Below, piece after piece: positions 9,985 to 18,807 of a DNA stretch of 64,000 nucleotides. Both the position numbers and the translations under genes were made by a program. Below the pieces are notes generated by a model. The model saw only the letters and a program-made list of their open reading frames with translations, did not search any database and was not told where the DNA came from. Numbering within the stretch: the first letter of the stretch is position 1; each line of letters starts with the position of its first letter. Origin of the DNA: Rhizobium sp. 9140 (GTDB lineage: Bacteria > Pseudomonadota > Alphaproteobacteria > Rhizobiales > Rhizobiaceae); contig NZ_FJUR01000002.1 of NCBI RefSeq assembly GCF_900067135.1, positions 1,105,501 through 1,169,500 on the forward strand. Reading direction: 5' to 3'.

Positions 9985-11508
9985 TCAGGCAGCTCCGGGG
10001 ATGCGCATGCGGCCGCCCATCATCAGGCCGATCTCGTCGATATCGGTCCTGTCGTTGTCGAGGATGCCCATGATCTTTCCCTCGTAGAGAACGGCAATGC
10101 GGTCCGACAGGTTGAGCAGCTCTTCCAACTCTTCGGAAATGAGGACGATGCCGGCGCCGGCATCGCGCAGCTCGACGATGTAACGCAGCATGGTGTTGAT
10201 CGCGCCGACGTCGAGGCCGCGGCTCGGATAGGCTGCGACGAGCACCTTGCTGGCGATGCGGATCTCGCGCCGCGCTACGAGCCGCTGCTGGTTTCCGCCT
10301 GAAAGGTTTCGCACGGGCATGCCGAAATCCGGAATGGCGACCTCGGCGGCAGCCGCAATCTCGCGGGCGAGCACCATGGCCGCGGCCGGTCGATAGGTGC
10401 CGCCCTGCGATACCGGCGGTCGCCTGTATTCCCGCATCACGGCGTTGACGGTGATGCTGAGCGCGGGCGCAAGGCCGCTGTGCAGTCTGTCTTCGGGAAT
10501 GTGGCCGATCCCGCCTTCGGCAAAGGCTGCGGGATCGCTCGCCGCAACCTCGCGGCCCTCGATCAGGATGCGCCCGGCGCTGGCAGGACGGATCCCGGTC
10601 AGCACCTGGCTCAGCTCGCGCTGCCCGTTGCCGGCAACACCCGCGATGCCCACGATCTCGCCGGCGCGGATCTCAAGCGAAATGTCGCTCAGCGCCAGAT
10701 GGCCGCCGTCGCCGATGGCGGACACGTTTTCGAGGCTCACCACCGGAGTTGCCGACACCGGGCGGGCGCCCGGCGCCCGCTGGCGCATGTCGGCAAGGAC
10801 GATATCGCGCCCGACCATGCGCCGCGCCAGCAGGCGGGGCGTGCAGTCGGCCGTGTTTTCGGTGGCGATCTTGCGGCCGCCGCGCAGGATCGAGACGCGG
10901 TCCGAGATCTCCAGAACCTCGTCCAGCTTGTGGCTGATGAAGATCACGGCATTGCCGGCCGCGGCGAACACCCGCAGCGCCTTGAAAAGTTCGCGTGCTT
11001 CGGCCGGCGTCAGTACCGCCGTCGGTTCGTCGAGGATCAGCACACGGGCATCGCGGGCCAGCACCCGCAGGATTTCCACGCGCTGCTGCTCGCCGGTCGA
11101 AAGGTCACTTACCCGTGCGCCGGGGCGGGTCGCCAGGTTGAACCGGGCAGCGAGCGCCTGCGTGCGCGCTTCCAGGACATGGGCGGAGGCCCGGCGCGGC
11201 GTGTCCGACCAGCCGAGATGGATGTTTTCGGCCACCGTGAAGGCCTGAACCAGCTTGAAATGCTGGTGGACCATGCCGATGCCGGCCGCGATCGCCTGCA
11301 TCGGCGTCGAAAACTGCTTCGCATAGCCGTCGATGATGATCTCGCCGGCATCCGGCTGGTAGATGCCGGTGAGGATGTTCATCAGCGTCGACTTGCCGGC
11401 GCCGTTCTCGCCGAGCAGTGCGTGGATCTCGCCTGGCATGACCTCCAGATGGACATTCTCGTTGGCGACGACGCCCGGAAAATACTTGGCGATCCCCCTC
11501 AACTGCAC
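9985..11508 (-). CDS. ABC transporter ATP-binding protein with two tandem ATPase domains (nucleoside/sugar type)
   Basis: Domain 1 has Walker A GENGAGKST, signature LSTGEQQRVEI and Walker B VLILDEPTAVLTP. Domain 2 has a degenerate Walker A (GVAGNGQRE), signature LSGGNQQRLVARRE and a Walker B (VLVAAYPSRGLDVGA) without the usual Asp-Glu. Such asymmetry is normal for YufO/XylG-type ATPases. The GTG at 11508 starts only seven residues before the first conserved strand (AKYFPGVVANENV). The frame remains open upstream without an ATG, so a different non-ATG start is possible. Confidence 0.87.
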   Translation of the reverse strand: MQLRGIAKYFPGVVANENVHLEVMPGEIHALLGENGAGKSTLMNILTGIYQPDAGEIIIDGYAKQFSTPMQAIAAGIGMVHQHFKLVQAFTVAENIHLGWSDTPRRASAHVLEARTQALAARFNLATRPGARVSDLSTGEQQRVEILRVLARDARVLILDEPTAVLTPAEARELFKALRVFAAAGNAVIFISHKLDEVLEISDRVSILRGGRKIATENTADCTPRLLARRMVGRDIVLADMRQRAPGARPVSATPVVSLENVSAIGDGGHLALSDISLEIRAGEIVGIAGVAGNGQRELSQVLTGIRPASAGRILIEGREVAASDPAAFAEGGIGHIPEDRLHSGLAPALSITVNAVMREYRRPPVSQGGTYRPAAAMVLAREIAAAAEVAIPDFGMPVRNLSGGNQQRLVARREIRIASKVLVAAYPSRGLDVGAINTMLRYIVELRDAGAGIVLISEELEELLNLSDRIAVLYEGKIMGILDNDRTDIDEIGLMMGGRMRIPGAA

Positions 11509-11709
11509 GAGAGGCGGCGTGCCGGGAGCGGGTTGGAAACGAGGTGCGTGAGGGGATGTCGACAGGGCCGGGAACCTTGTGGGCTGTGATGGTGGACGCG
11601 GGAGCGCTTTGGCTTCGGCAAGGCGGGCGAGGCCGGTTATAGGACCCGCCCCTTCCGGACCGCTTGTCGAGAAGCATGGGGCGGGATCGTCTTCACATGG
11701 TGCGGATCT

Positions 11710-12831
11710 TTAAGAGGTCAGCCCCGAAACGCCCTCGACGGACCAGTCCCAATTGTACAGTTCCAGTTCGGTCATCTTCTGCCCGGCAGCGACGCGGACC
11801 GTGCCGGTGGCATCCTTGATCTCGCCCTCGAACGGCGACCAGCCCCCGATGATCTTGTCGCGCACGGCGTCGGCGGCCTTGCCGACATCGGTAGGCACCT
11901 TCTCGCCCCACGTGTCGCGGTCGACGCCGGCACCCATGGCCAGCAGCGTCTCGCTCGGCGTCCAAGTGCCGGCCAGGCGCTTGCCGACCTGATCGACATA
12001 GAACTTCTTGAAGTCGATGATGACAGAGGAGACGTAGGAATTGGGGCCGTAGCGGCGGATGTCGGTGTTCCACATCGCAGCCCAGACGCCGCGCTTTTCG
12101 GCGACCTGCAGGTAGCCGGCCTCGTCCATGATGCCGAACAGGAAGTCGCAACCATTGTCGATCAGCGCCGTGCCGGCTTGGGTCGCGGCCTGCGGATCGA
12201 ACCAGGAATTGATGACGATGGTCTGGAGTGTCGCCTGAGGATTGACGGTGCGCGCACCCATCAGGAAGGCGTTTGTGGAGGCGTAGACGGACGCCACCGG
12301 GAAGGATGCGACGTAGCCGAGCTTGCCCGTCTTCGACAGGTGGCCGGCGGCCACGCCCAGCACATAGGTTGGATACCAGTGGGCAAGGTAGTACCAGCCC
12401 AGATTGTCCATGGTGATGTGGCCGTTGCATTCCAGGAACGCCACGTCCGTGGCGCGTTTGACGACCTCGTGCAGGAAGTCGCCGTTCGACGACGTGTCGA
12501 AGATCAGGTTGGCGCCTTCCGAGACGAACTGCCGATAGGTGCGCGTCGCATCGGCGGAATAGGGAATGTTCTCGACTTCGAGGATCTTCTTGAGCTTCGG
12601 ATAGGCTTCCTTGACGGCCAGCAGACCCTGATGGTGCGACCAGGTCCAGCCCTCGTCGGAAATGGGACCGACATGACCGAAGCCGATCACGGCGTCTTCT
12701 TCGGCAATAGCCGGAAGCGCGGTCGCCGCTAACGCCTGGCGGGCAAAGCCGGCCGGCAGCATCAGCGAGGCTGCTCCGACCGCGCTCATATTCAAGAAGC
12801 CGCGGCGGGAAAGTGTACGCAGGTCGATCAT
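11710..12831 (-). CDS. BMP-family periplasmic nucleobase/nucleoside-binding protein with Tat-type signal
   Basis: The start at 12831 gives a 373-residue protein with an N-terminal SRRGFLNMS motif followed by a hydrophobic segment, typical of Tat export. The mature region has the BMP-family pattern (VIGFGHVGPISDEGWTWSHHQGLLAVKEAYP, FDTSSNGDFLHEVVKRA, NGCDFLFGIMDEAGYLQVAEKRG). The ~200-bp gap to the ATPase shows no gene. As the first gene of the minus-strand operon it probably captures a purine- or pyrimidine-like ligand in the periplasm. Confidence 0.88.
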   Translation of the reverse strand: MIDLRTLSRRGFLNMSAVGAASLMLPAGFARQALAATALPAIAEEDAVIGFGHVGPISDEGWTWSHHQGLLAVKEAYPKLKKILEVENIPYSADATRTYRQFVSEGANLIFDTSSNGDFLHEVVKRATDVAFLECNGHITMDNLGWYYLAHWYPTYVLGVAAGHLSKTGKLGYVASFPVASVYASTNAFLMGARTVNPQATLQTIVINSWFDPQAATQAGTALIDNGCDFLFGIMDEAGYLQVAEKRGVWAAMWNTDIRRYGPNSYVSSVIIDFKKFYVDQVGKRLAGTWTPSETLLAMGAGVDRDTWGEKVPTDVGKAADAVRDKIIGGWSPFEGEIKDATGTVRVAAGQKMTELELYNWDWSVEGVSGLTS

Positions 12832-13238
12832 GGCATCCCCTTCAGGTCGTTCTCTTGAGCGACGTCGCGCCCAGCCTTGTTCTGAAGCAACTCGCGTGCC
12901 AGTTGGCGCTTCCCTGCGGATCCCGCATCTGCAATGCGCCGGCCAACATAGGAAATTCGAGGAGAAGGCACGGACCTGACGCAAGTTTCCCCAGTCCTGT
13001 CGTGCCGCAAAGCCTTTCGGCGTTGGGAAACCCAGCCTCAAGAGGCAGGGTTGTTCGGTATCAACGAGTTTTTCACAGCAAGGCCGATGTGTAAAAGGCA
13101 ACACCGGATCGGTGCGGGCGACTTGAATACTGCGGCGAAAAATGCCTAGAATGCCCAAAAGAAAGACGTGCAATCTTTTTATGCAGTCTGGTGAAATTTG
13201 GGGCTTCGAGGATTGGTTTTGCAAGGGATGGGACGCCG
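12832..13238. promoter_or_regulatory. Divergent control region between importer operon and catabolic operon
   Basis: This 407-bp interval contains no convincing gene and separates two divergent operons, so both promoters should lie here. A short palindrome CACCGGATCGGTG is at 13102-13114. No clear LysR-type T-N11-A box or copy of the GntR motif was found. An AAGGGATGG ribosome site precedes the first plus-strand gene. Confidence 0.45.
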
Positions 13239-13478
13239 ATGTCGGAGGTGAGCACTGCGGCGCGGTTTACGTTTCGCGGGCGGATGGTGTGCGGAAGTTT
13301 CACCGAATTCGCGCTGCACCGCGCCCGGCGGCTGGATATCGAGATCGATGTCGGCGCCTGCGATGCGGATGCGGCCACCTTCCGCGTCCGGGGTCAGGAC
13401 GACCTCGTCGATGCCTTCGAAATGGCCTGCAGCCTCGGGCCTGAAGATTGCATCGTCCTCGATGTCGAACGGAGTTGA
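13239..13478 (+). CDS. Small acylphosphatase-like protein (79 aa), function unknown
   Basis: The start at 13239 follows AAGGGATGG. The sequence (MSEVSTAARFTFRGRMVCGSFTEFALHRARRL...) suggests the beta-alpha-beta-beta-alpha-beta layout of the acylphosphatase/ferredoxin-like fold: a first strand ending in FRGRM, a helix FTEFALHRARRL, then VRGQDDLVDAFEMACSLGP and a last strand IVLDVERS. The catalytic Arg and Asn of true acylphosphatases are not obviously conserved (the FRGRMVCGS loop differs from VQGVGFR). It is the first gene of the plus-strand operon, 21 nt before the Rieske protein, which suggests a role with the oxygenase. The fold assignment is tentative. Confidence 0.55.
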   Translation: MSEVSTAARFTFRGRMVCGSFTEFALHRARRLDIEIDVGACDADAATFRVRGQDDLVDAFEMACSLGPEDCIVLDVERS

Positions 13479-13499
13479 GCGCATGAACGGGAGCGGCAC

Positions 13500-14141
13500 A
13501 TGAAACTGGAAGAGGGGTGGGTGCCGGTCGCCCTGTCGTCGTCGATCGAGGCGGGAACCTCGGCGGGCACCGTCGTCTTCGGCAGCGAGATCGTCGTCTG
13601 GCGCGACACCGGCGGCACGGCGCATGTCTGGGAGGATCGCTGCCCGCATCGCGGCATGCGCCTGTCGTTCGGCTTCGTGCGCGGCGACCACATCGCCTGT
13701 CTTTACCACGGCTGGCAGTACGACGCGGCCGGACAGTGTCGCTATATCCCGGCCCATCCGAAGCTCGACGTGCCGCAGACCATCAAGGTACCGCTCTACC
13801 GGGTCGCGGAAACATACGGCATCGTCTGGGCGACCGCCTCTGCGGATGCGCTTCTGCCGGATTTTGGGGCGGATAAAGGCTTCGCCCCGGTGCGTAGCAT
13901 CTCGATCGACTGTGCAGCGTCCGCTGTCTTGGCGGTATTGGGGCTCGAAGGTCCCGCGGCGGTAATCACAGTGGATGGAGACACGCTGTTGGTGGCTGTG
14001 CAGGCGGTCATTTCTGAACGCACATGCGCCCATGTCGTCCTCCTCGGCGCGGAGCCCCATCCGGTCGCGCGGCAGAAGCATCATGCGCGCTGGGCGGAAG
14101 CGTTGCGCTTCCGGCTGGAAACCACGAGCGAGGTGGCCTGA
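13500..14141 (+). CDS. Stand-alone Rieske [2Fe-2S] protein with C-terminal extension
   Basis: Residues 1-115 form a Rieske domain with C48-x-H50 (DRCPHRG) and C67-x2-H70 (ACLYHGW), exactly the ligands missing from the two catalytic subunits at 6953 and 21863. The domain resembles the N-terminal part of vanillate-demethylase-type oxygenases rather than a small ferredoxin. The last ~80 residues (from about FAPVRSISIDCAAS) contain no mononuclear-iron motif and are not recognised. It probably relays electrons to the catalytic subunits in trans, like the extra Rieske domain of NdmD. Its stop overlaps the GST-like gene start (TGATG). Confidence 0.85.
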   Translation: MKLEEGWVPVALSSSIEAGTSAGTVVFGSEIVVWRDTGGTAHVWEDRCPHRGMRLSFGFVRGDHIACLYHGWQYDAAGQCRYIPAHPKLDVPQTIKVPLYRVAETYGIVWATASADALLPDFGADKGFAPVRSISIDCAASAVLAVLGLEGPAAVITVDGDTLLVAVQAVISERTCAHVVLLGAEPHPVARQKHHARWAEALRFRLETTSEVA

Positions 14142-14773
14142 TGGCGCAGCCGACGCTCTACCATTACGAACTGGACGAGGCGAGCTATCGCGTCCGCCTG
14201 CTGCTGTCGTTGCTCCGGCGCGACGTCGATCCGGTCGCAGTCGATATGTTTCCCGGGCAGGAGCATGTGAAGCCGACCATGCTGGCGCTCAATCCGCAGG
14301 GCACGCTGCCGGTTCTCAAACACGACGGGCTTGTTCTGCACGGCACGGCAGCGATCCTGATGTATCTTGCCAAGGCCTACGACCCGGCGAGCCGCTTTCT
14401 GCCGGAGGCGCCGGCCGAATTCGGCGCCGTCGTTACTTGGCTCGGCTTTTCCGAAACCGCGCTCGCACCGGCGTTCCAGGCGCGGCTGAACGCGATGTTC
14501 GCAACTCCCGGCGATGCGGACGCCTTGCGTCGACGTGCACGCGCGGCATTCCGTACCATGGACGACCACATGACGATGCGGCATTTCGACGGGCAGGACT
14601 GGTTCTGTGGCGATGGGGCCACCCTTGCCGACATCGCCCTCTTTCCCTCTTTTGCCCTCAGCCGCGACTACGGCATCGATCATGACGCGTTCCCCGCCTT
14701 GCGCCGCTGGATACGCCGCGTCCGCGCGCTCGACGGCTTCATCACGATGCCGGGCATCCCGGATTATCATTAG
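14141..14773 (+). CDS. Glutathione S-transferase-like protein (NdmE-like candidate)
   Basis: The 210-residue product has a GST N-terminal thioredoxin domain (TLYHYELDEASYRVRLLLSLL, then ALNPQGTLPVLKHDGLVLHGTAAILMYLA, with the cis-Pro and the glutathione-binding segment). It also has an all-helical C-terminal domain with GDGATLADIALFPSF. It is coupled to the Rieske gene by a TGATG overlap. In P. putida CBB5 a GST-like protein (NdmE) is a structural partner of the split N7-demethylase, so a scaffold role is plausible; a true glutathione-dependent reaction remains possible. GST family membership is firm, the NdmE role is inferred from context. Confidence 0.85.
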   Translation: MAQPTLYHYELDEASYRVRLLLSLLRRDVDPVAVDMFPGQEHVKPTMLALNPQGTLPVLKHDGLVLHGTAAILMYLAKAYDPASRFLPEAPAEFGAVVTWLGFSETALAPAFQARLNAMFATPGDADALRRRARAAFRTMDDHMTMRHFDGQDWFCGDGATLADIALFPSFALSRDYGIDHDAFPALRRWIRRVRALDGFITMPGIPDYH

Positions 14774-14867
14774 GGCTGGACGATCGTGAGGATCGGCCGG
14801 TTCTGCGGGAGAAAAGACAGACAGACCAACCCGTCACGCTCATCTCAACCCGTTCCCGGAGATCGCC

Positions 14868-16667
14868 ATGCAGCCTCTCACCCGCTTTTCTGTCCAGCCA
14901 CTCTCCACAATGACGCGCAGACTTGCCGATGTCGCGTCCGGGCGCCGCGATCCCGATCTCGTCATCGGGGATGCGCGGGTGCTCTCCACGTATTCCGAGC
15001 GGATCCTGCCCGAGCGGGAGATCTGGATCTCGGGTGGACGCATCGCCGCCATCAAACCCGCGGGAAGTCACAAAGGCGCGGCGAGGCGTTACGATGCGCG
15101 GGGCGGCATTCTCGCGCCGGGGCTGGTCGATCCGCATATCCATATCGAATCCAGCATGGTCACGGCCTGCGCCTATGCCGAGGCGGCGCTTCTCAACGGC
15201 ACGACGACGATCTTCTGCGACAGCCACGAGATCGGTAATGTCATGGACGTGGCGGGTGTGGAGGCGATGCTGGAGGATGCGCGCCATGCGCCCTTGTCGA
15301 TCTTCCTCACCGTTCCGAGCACGGTTCCCGCCACTTCGCCCGAGCTTGAAACCGCCGGCGGCGACCTGACGCCGGGCAAGATCGCCGCGCTGTTCGATGC
15401 ATGGCCGGAAGCTGTGGCCCTCGGCGAGAAGATGGATTTCGTGCCCGTCGCCATGGGCGACGAGCGCGCCCATGCCATCCTGGCGGCGGCGCTCTCGCGC
15501 GGCCGGCCGGTCTCCGGCCATGTCTATGGCCGCGAATTCGTCGCCGCCTATGCCGCCTCCGGTGTCACCGACACCCACGAAGCCATCGACCGGGAGATCG
15601 CCGACGACTTGCTGGAGGCCGGGTTATGGCTGTTCCTGCGCGGCGGCCCGCCGACCACCGCCTGGCACTCCCTGCCGCATGCGATCCGCGCTATCACCGA
15701 GCTTGGCGCGTCCCACAAACGCGTCGCCGTCTGCACCGACGACCGTGATGCCGACGACCTCCTGTACTTCGGGCTCGACTGGGTGGTGCGCGAAGCGGTG
15801 AAGGCCGGCATGACGCCCGAACAGGCCTGGTCGATGGGCTCGCTGCATGGCGCCACCCGCTTCGGCATGGACGGCGAGATCGGCGGCATGGGCGGCGGGC
15901 GCCGCGCCGACCTCGTGCTTCTGAGCGACGATCTCGCCCCGATCAGCACCTGGTATGGCGGCGAACTGGTGGTCGACCAGCGGTCGATCACCCCCGTGCT
16001 GGAGGAGACCCTGTCGCGCCCCTACCGCTATCCGGACGCCGCCTATAGCACCGTGAAACTGCCCAAGGGCCTGAAGCTCACGCCCGATCTGCCGACCGAG
16101 ACGGTGATCGCCCACACGATCCGCACGGAACTGCCCGGCATCATGCTCGGCCATGTCCCCGTCGAACTCGAACCCGCCAACGACTGGCAGTCCCATTTCG
16201 ACCGCCATGGCCTCTGCTTCGTCACCGTGGTGGAGCGGCACGGCAAATCGGACGGGAATGTCGGTCATGGCCTGCTCAGCAATTTCAGCCTCAAGCGTGG
16301 TGCGGTCGCCTCCTCGGTCGGCCATGACAGCCACAACATCATCGTCGCCGGTGCCAGCGAGGCCGACATGCAGGTGGCGCTGGACGCGATTGCGGCTGTG
16401 CAGGGCGGGGTCTGCGTCGTCATGGACGGGGTGGTGACCGCCATGGTGGAACTGCCGGTCGCGGGGCTTCTCTCCGATAAGCGTGTCCATGCGGTGGCGG
16501 AAGAGGTGAAACGTCTGAAAATAGAATGGGAAAAGGCCGGCTGCACCATTCCCTATATGGGTTTCAACCTCATTCCCTTGTCGGTCATTCCGGAAATCCG
16601 CATCACCGACAAGGGCAATGTACTGGTGCCGCAGATGGCGCTGCAGCCTCTGTTCGAGCCGGTCTAA
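14868..16667 (+). CDS. Adenine deaminase-family amidohydrolase
   Basis: The 599-residue length and motifs fit the AdeC family: [21 protein letters not shown] (HxH metal site), [19 protein letters not shown] and [14 protein letters not shown], with the C-terminal domain [19 protein letters not shown]. The family replaces the 6-amino group of adenine by oxygen, giving hypoxanthine and ammonia. Some members prefer other 6-substituted purines. The start at 14868 follows GGAGATCGCC; a later ATG at 14910 is possible. It lies 94 nt after the GST-like gene and its stop overlaps the LysR gene (TAATG). The context suggests deamination of an imported or N-dealkylated purine. Confidence 0.87.
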   Translation: MQPLTRFSVQPLSTMTRRLADVASGRRDPDLVIGDARVLSTYSERILPEREIWISGGRIAAIKPAGSHKGAARRYDARGGILAPGLVDPHIHIESSMVTACAYAEAALLNGTTTIFCDSHEIGNVMDVAGVEAMLEDARHAPLSIFLTVPSTVPATSPELETAGGDLTPGKIAALFDAWPEAVALGEKMDFVPVAMGDERAHAILAAALSRGRPVSGHVYGREFVAAYAASGVTDTHEAIDREIADDLLEAGLWLFLRGGPPTTAWHSLPHAIRAITELGASHKRVAVCTDDRDADDLLYFGLDWVVREAVKAGMTPEQAWSMGSLHGATRFGMDGEIGGMGGGRRADLVLLSDDLAPISTWYGGELVVDQRSITPVLEETLSRPYRYPDAAYSTVKLPKGLKLTPDLPTETVIAHTIRTELPGIMLGHVPVELEPANDWQSHFDRHGLCFVTVVERHGKSDGNVGHGLLSNFSLKRGAVASSVGHDSHNIIVAGASEADMQVALDAIAAVQGGVCVVMDGVVTAMVELPVAGLLSDKRVHAVAEEVKRLKIEWEKAGCTIPYMGFNLIPLSVIPEIRITDKGNVLVPQMALQPLFEPV

Positions 16668-17605
16668 TGGACCCCTACCGGCTCGGCCTCGTCGCCATCC
16701 GTATCCATTATTTCCAGCTGGTGGCACGGCTGGGCTCGATGCGGCAAGCCGCCCAGATGCTCAATGTCGCGCCCTCCTCGGTCAGCCGCATCATCAAGCA
16801 GCTGGAAGAGGAACTCGGCCTGCCGCTGTTCGAGCGGGTGCGCCAGCGGCTGAAGTTGACGAGCGCCGGCGAGTTGATGCTCTACCACGCCCGCCAGAGC
16901 TTTTCCGAGCTCGACCGCGCCTGCAACGAGATCAACGAACTGCATGGCCTGCATCGGGGTACGGTGTCGGTGGCGATTATCGAAAGCGTGTCGCGCGGGC
17001 TGATGCCGGAGGCGCTCGAGGCCTTCTGGCGATCGCATCCCGGCATCGCCGTCGATGTGCGGGTGATGAGTTCTCAGCAGGTGGCCAATGCCGTGGCCGA
17101 AGGCGAATGCGATCTCGGCCTCGTCTTCGATATCCGGGTGCCGCGCAATGTGCGCCGTATCGGCATGGTGTCGCTGCCGCTCGGCGTGGTCACCCGGCCC
17201 AACCACCGGCTGGCCGGAAAGGCCGACCTGCGCATGTCCGACCTCGCCGGCGAGCGTGTGATCCTGTCGGATGCGAGCCTGACGCTCGGCGCCTGGGTGG
17301 AGGAGGCCTTCGGGCGCACCTTTGCCGAGTTGAACCAGCGCGCCCGCACCAATTCCATTGCGCTGATGACGGACCTTGCCAAGCGCGATCTCGGGCTCGT
17401 GCTCCAGACCCGCGTCGGCATCGAGCAGGATATTGCCGAGAGCACCCTGGGCTTCGTGCCGCTGCGCGATCCGAAGCTGTCGCTGCGCAAGCTCATGCTG
17501 CTTTCGCGCACCGAAAAGGAAATGTCGCCGGCCTCCTCTGCGCTCGGCCGCGTGCTCGGAGGACATCTCGACCGCCTGCGCGACGCCACCGGGGAAGCTG
17601 GGTGA
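16667..17605 (+). CDS. LysR-family transcriptional regulator
   Basis: The 312-residue protein has the N-terminal HTH (HYFQLVARLGSMRQAAQMLNVAPSSVSRIIKQLEEELGLPLFER) and a LysR substrate-binding domain (GTVSVAIIESVSRGLMPEALEAF, GECDLGLVFDIRVP). The ATG at 16667 overlaps the adenine-deaminase stop. It lies inside the operon rather than divergent from it, which is less common for LysR regulators. It probably senses a purine-type intermediate and activates this cluster; the target site was not identified. Confidence 0.88.
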   Translation: MDPYRLGLVAIRIHYFQLVARLGSMRQAAQMLNVAPSSVSRIIKQLEEELGLPLFERVRQRLKLTSAGELMLYHARQSFSELDRACNEINELHGLHRGTVSVAIIESVSRGLMPEALEAFWRSHPGIAVDVRVMSSQQVANAVAEGECDLGLVFDIRVPRNVRRIGMVSLPLGVVTRPNHRLAGKADLRMSDLAGERVILSDASLTLGAWVEEAFGRTFAELNQRARTNSIALMTDLAKRDLGLVLQTRVGIEQDIAESTLGFVPLRDPKLSLRKLMLLSRTEKEMSPASSALGRVLGGHLDRLRDATGEAG

Positions 17606-17698
17606 GATGTTGCGTTGAGCGCACCGCTTCGTAACGAAATCAAGGACTATTCGGAACACCGCGTTCTTGCCACCCTACTCCTCTCGAAAGGATGCATC

Positions 17699-18199
17699 AT
17701 GAAGCAATCGGCCGTCGATGCGGTGATCCGTGGGTTGAAGAAGGCGGGCGTCAGCATCGTCTGCTATCTGCCGGACTCGCTGTTCAAGGAACTCTACCCG
17801 GCGCTTGACGCCGACCCCGACATCCGCACCATCCGCGTCACCAACGAGGGCGAGGGCGCGGCCATCTGCGGCGGCGTATTCCTGTCGGGCAAGCGCGCCG
17901 CGCTGGTGATGGAAAATTCCGGCCTGCGCGCCGCCGTCGAACCGCTCGCCCGCATGGGTCTGGGAGCCGGCATTCCGGTCGTCATGCTCATGAGCTATCG
18001 CGGCGAGTTGGGCGAGAACAACTGGTGGGCGATCCCCCACGGCATCACCATGGAGCCGGTGCTTGACGCGCTGCGCATTCCCTTCCGCGTGGTGCGCGAG
18101 GAAGACGCCATCGAGCGGGCGATCGTCGATGCCTATCATTGGTCCTATGCCGGTTACTACCATTCGGCGATCGCGCTTGGCGGGGAGATCGTGCGATGA
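17699..18199 (+). CDS. ThDP-dependent decarboxylase, Pyr-domain subunit (ComD/phosphonopyruvate-decarboxylase-like)
   Basis: This 166-residue protein is a single ThDP Pyr-type domain: AVIRGLKKAGVSIVCYLPDSLFKELYP, then RVTNEGEGAAICGGVFLSGK with the Glu that activates the cofactor, and MENSGLRAAVEPLARM. The start at 17699 follows GAAAGGATG. The stop overlaps the next gene (ATGA), which encodes the complementary PP domain, so the two chains should form one active site, as in sulfopyruvate decarboxylase ComDE. It probably decarboxylates a 2-oxo acid formed late in the pathway; the substrate is not evident. Confidence 0.8.
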   Translation: MKQSAVDAVIRGLKKAGVSIVCYLPDSLFKELYPALDADPDIRTIRVTNEGEGAAICGGVFLSGKRAALVMENSGLRAAVEPLARMGLGAGIPVVMLMSYRGELGENNWWAIPHGITMEPVLDALRIPFRVVREEDAIERAIVDAYHWSYAGYYHSAIALGGEIVR

Positions 18200-18804
18200 A
18201 GCGTTTCGACTGCATGACGGCGCTTGCCGCCCGGCTGAAGGACGAATTGGTAATCCTGTCGCTCGGCGGCAGCGTCGACGAGTGGTACAATGCCGCCCCG
18301 CACATGCGCACGGCGAGCCTGTTCCAGCAGCAGCTCGGCTGCGTCACGCCGCAGGCCTTCGGGCTCGCCGCCGGCCTGCCGCACCGGCGGGTGGTCTCGC
18401 TCGATACCGATGGTGGCATGATGTTCAACCTCGGCATTCTGGCGACCCTCGGCAACGAGCAGCCGAAGAACCTGTTCGTCGTCGTCTGGGACAACGAGTG
18501 CTACCAGTCGATCGGCGGCCCTCCGACTCACACGGCCTTCGGCCGCGTCGACATCGCCGCCATCGCGCGCGGCTGCGGCGTGGACAATGCGTTTACCGCC
18601 CGAACGGTGGAAGAATTCGACGCCCATTGCCAGGCCGGCCTGTCTTCCGACGTGCCCTATCTGGTCGTCGCCAAGGTGGCCGGCAGCGTGCAGCCGGACA
18701 TCCGGCGCAAGCATAGCGACGGGCGTGAGGACAAGTATATCTTCGTGCGCCATGTGGAGGCCAGCGAAAGCGTGGTCATCATGGGGCCGAGCGAGCACAA
18801 CTAG
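18196..18804 (+). CDS. ThDP-dependent decarboxylase, PP-domain subunit (ComE-like)
   Basis: The 202-residue chain carries the diphosphate-binding motif in the form SLDTDGGMMFNLGI...VVWDNECY, a variant of GDG-x(24-27)-NN with Thr in place of the first Gly. FQQQLGCVTPQAFGLAAGLPH precedes it as in sulfopyruvate and phosphonopyruvate decarboxylases. It overlaps the Pyr-domain gene and ends 3 nt before the GMC oxidoreductase. The C-terminal ~45 residues (from about RKHSDGREDKYIF) extend beyond the core domain. Confidence 0.8.
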   Translation: MKRFDCMTALAARLKDELVILSLGGSVDEWYNAAPHMRTASLFQQQLGCVTPQAFGLAAGLPHRRVVSLDTDGGMMFNLGILATLGNEQPKNLFVVVWDNECYQSIGGPPTHTAFGRVDIAAIARGCGVDNAFTARTVEEFDAHCQAGLSSDVPYLVVAKVAGSVQPDIRRKHSDGREDKYIFVRHVEASESVVIMGPSEHN

Positions 18805-18807
18805 ACC

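Noticed and set aside
6684..13114. Similar palindromes CACCGGTCCGGTG (6684) and CACCGGATCGGTG (13102) as a shared operator
   Set aside because: Short GC-rich dyads of this kind are expected by chance here and the first lies after an operon rather than in a promoter.
11710..13224. N-terminal extension of the BMP-type binding protein to 504 residues
   Set aside because: The Tat-type signal peptide begins at the ATG at 12831; upstream codons cover the divergent control region.
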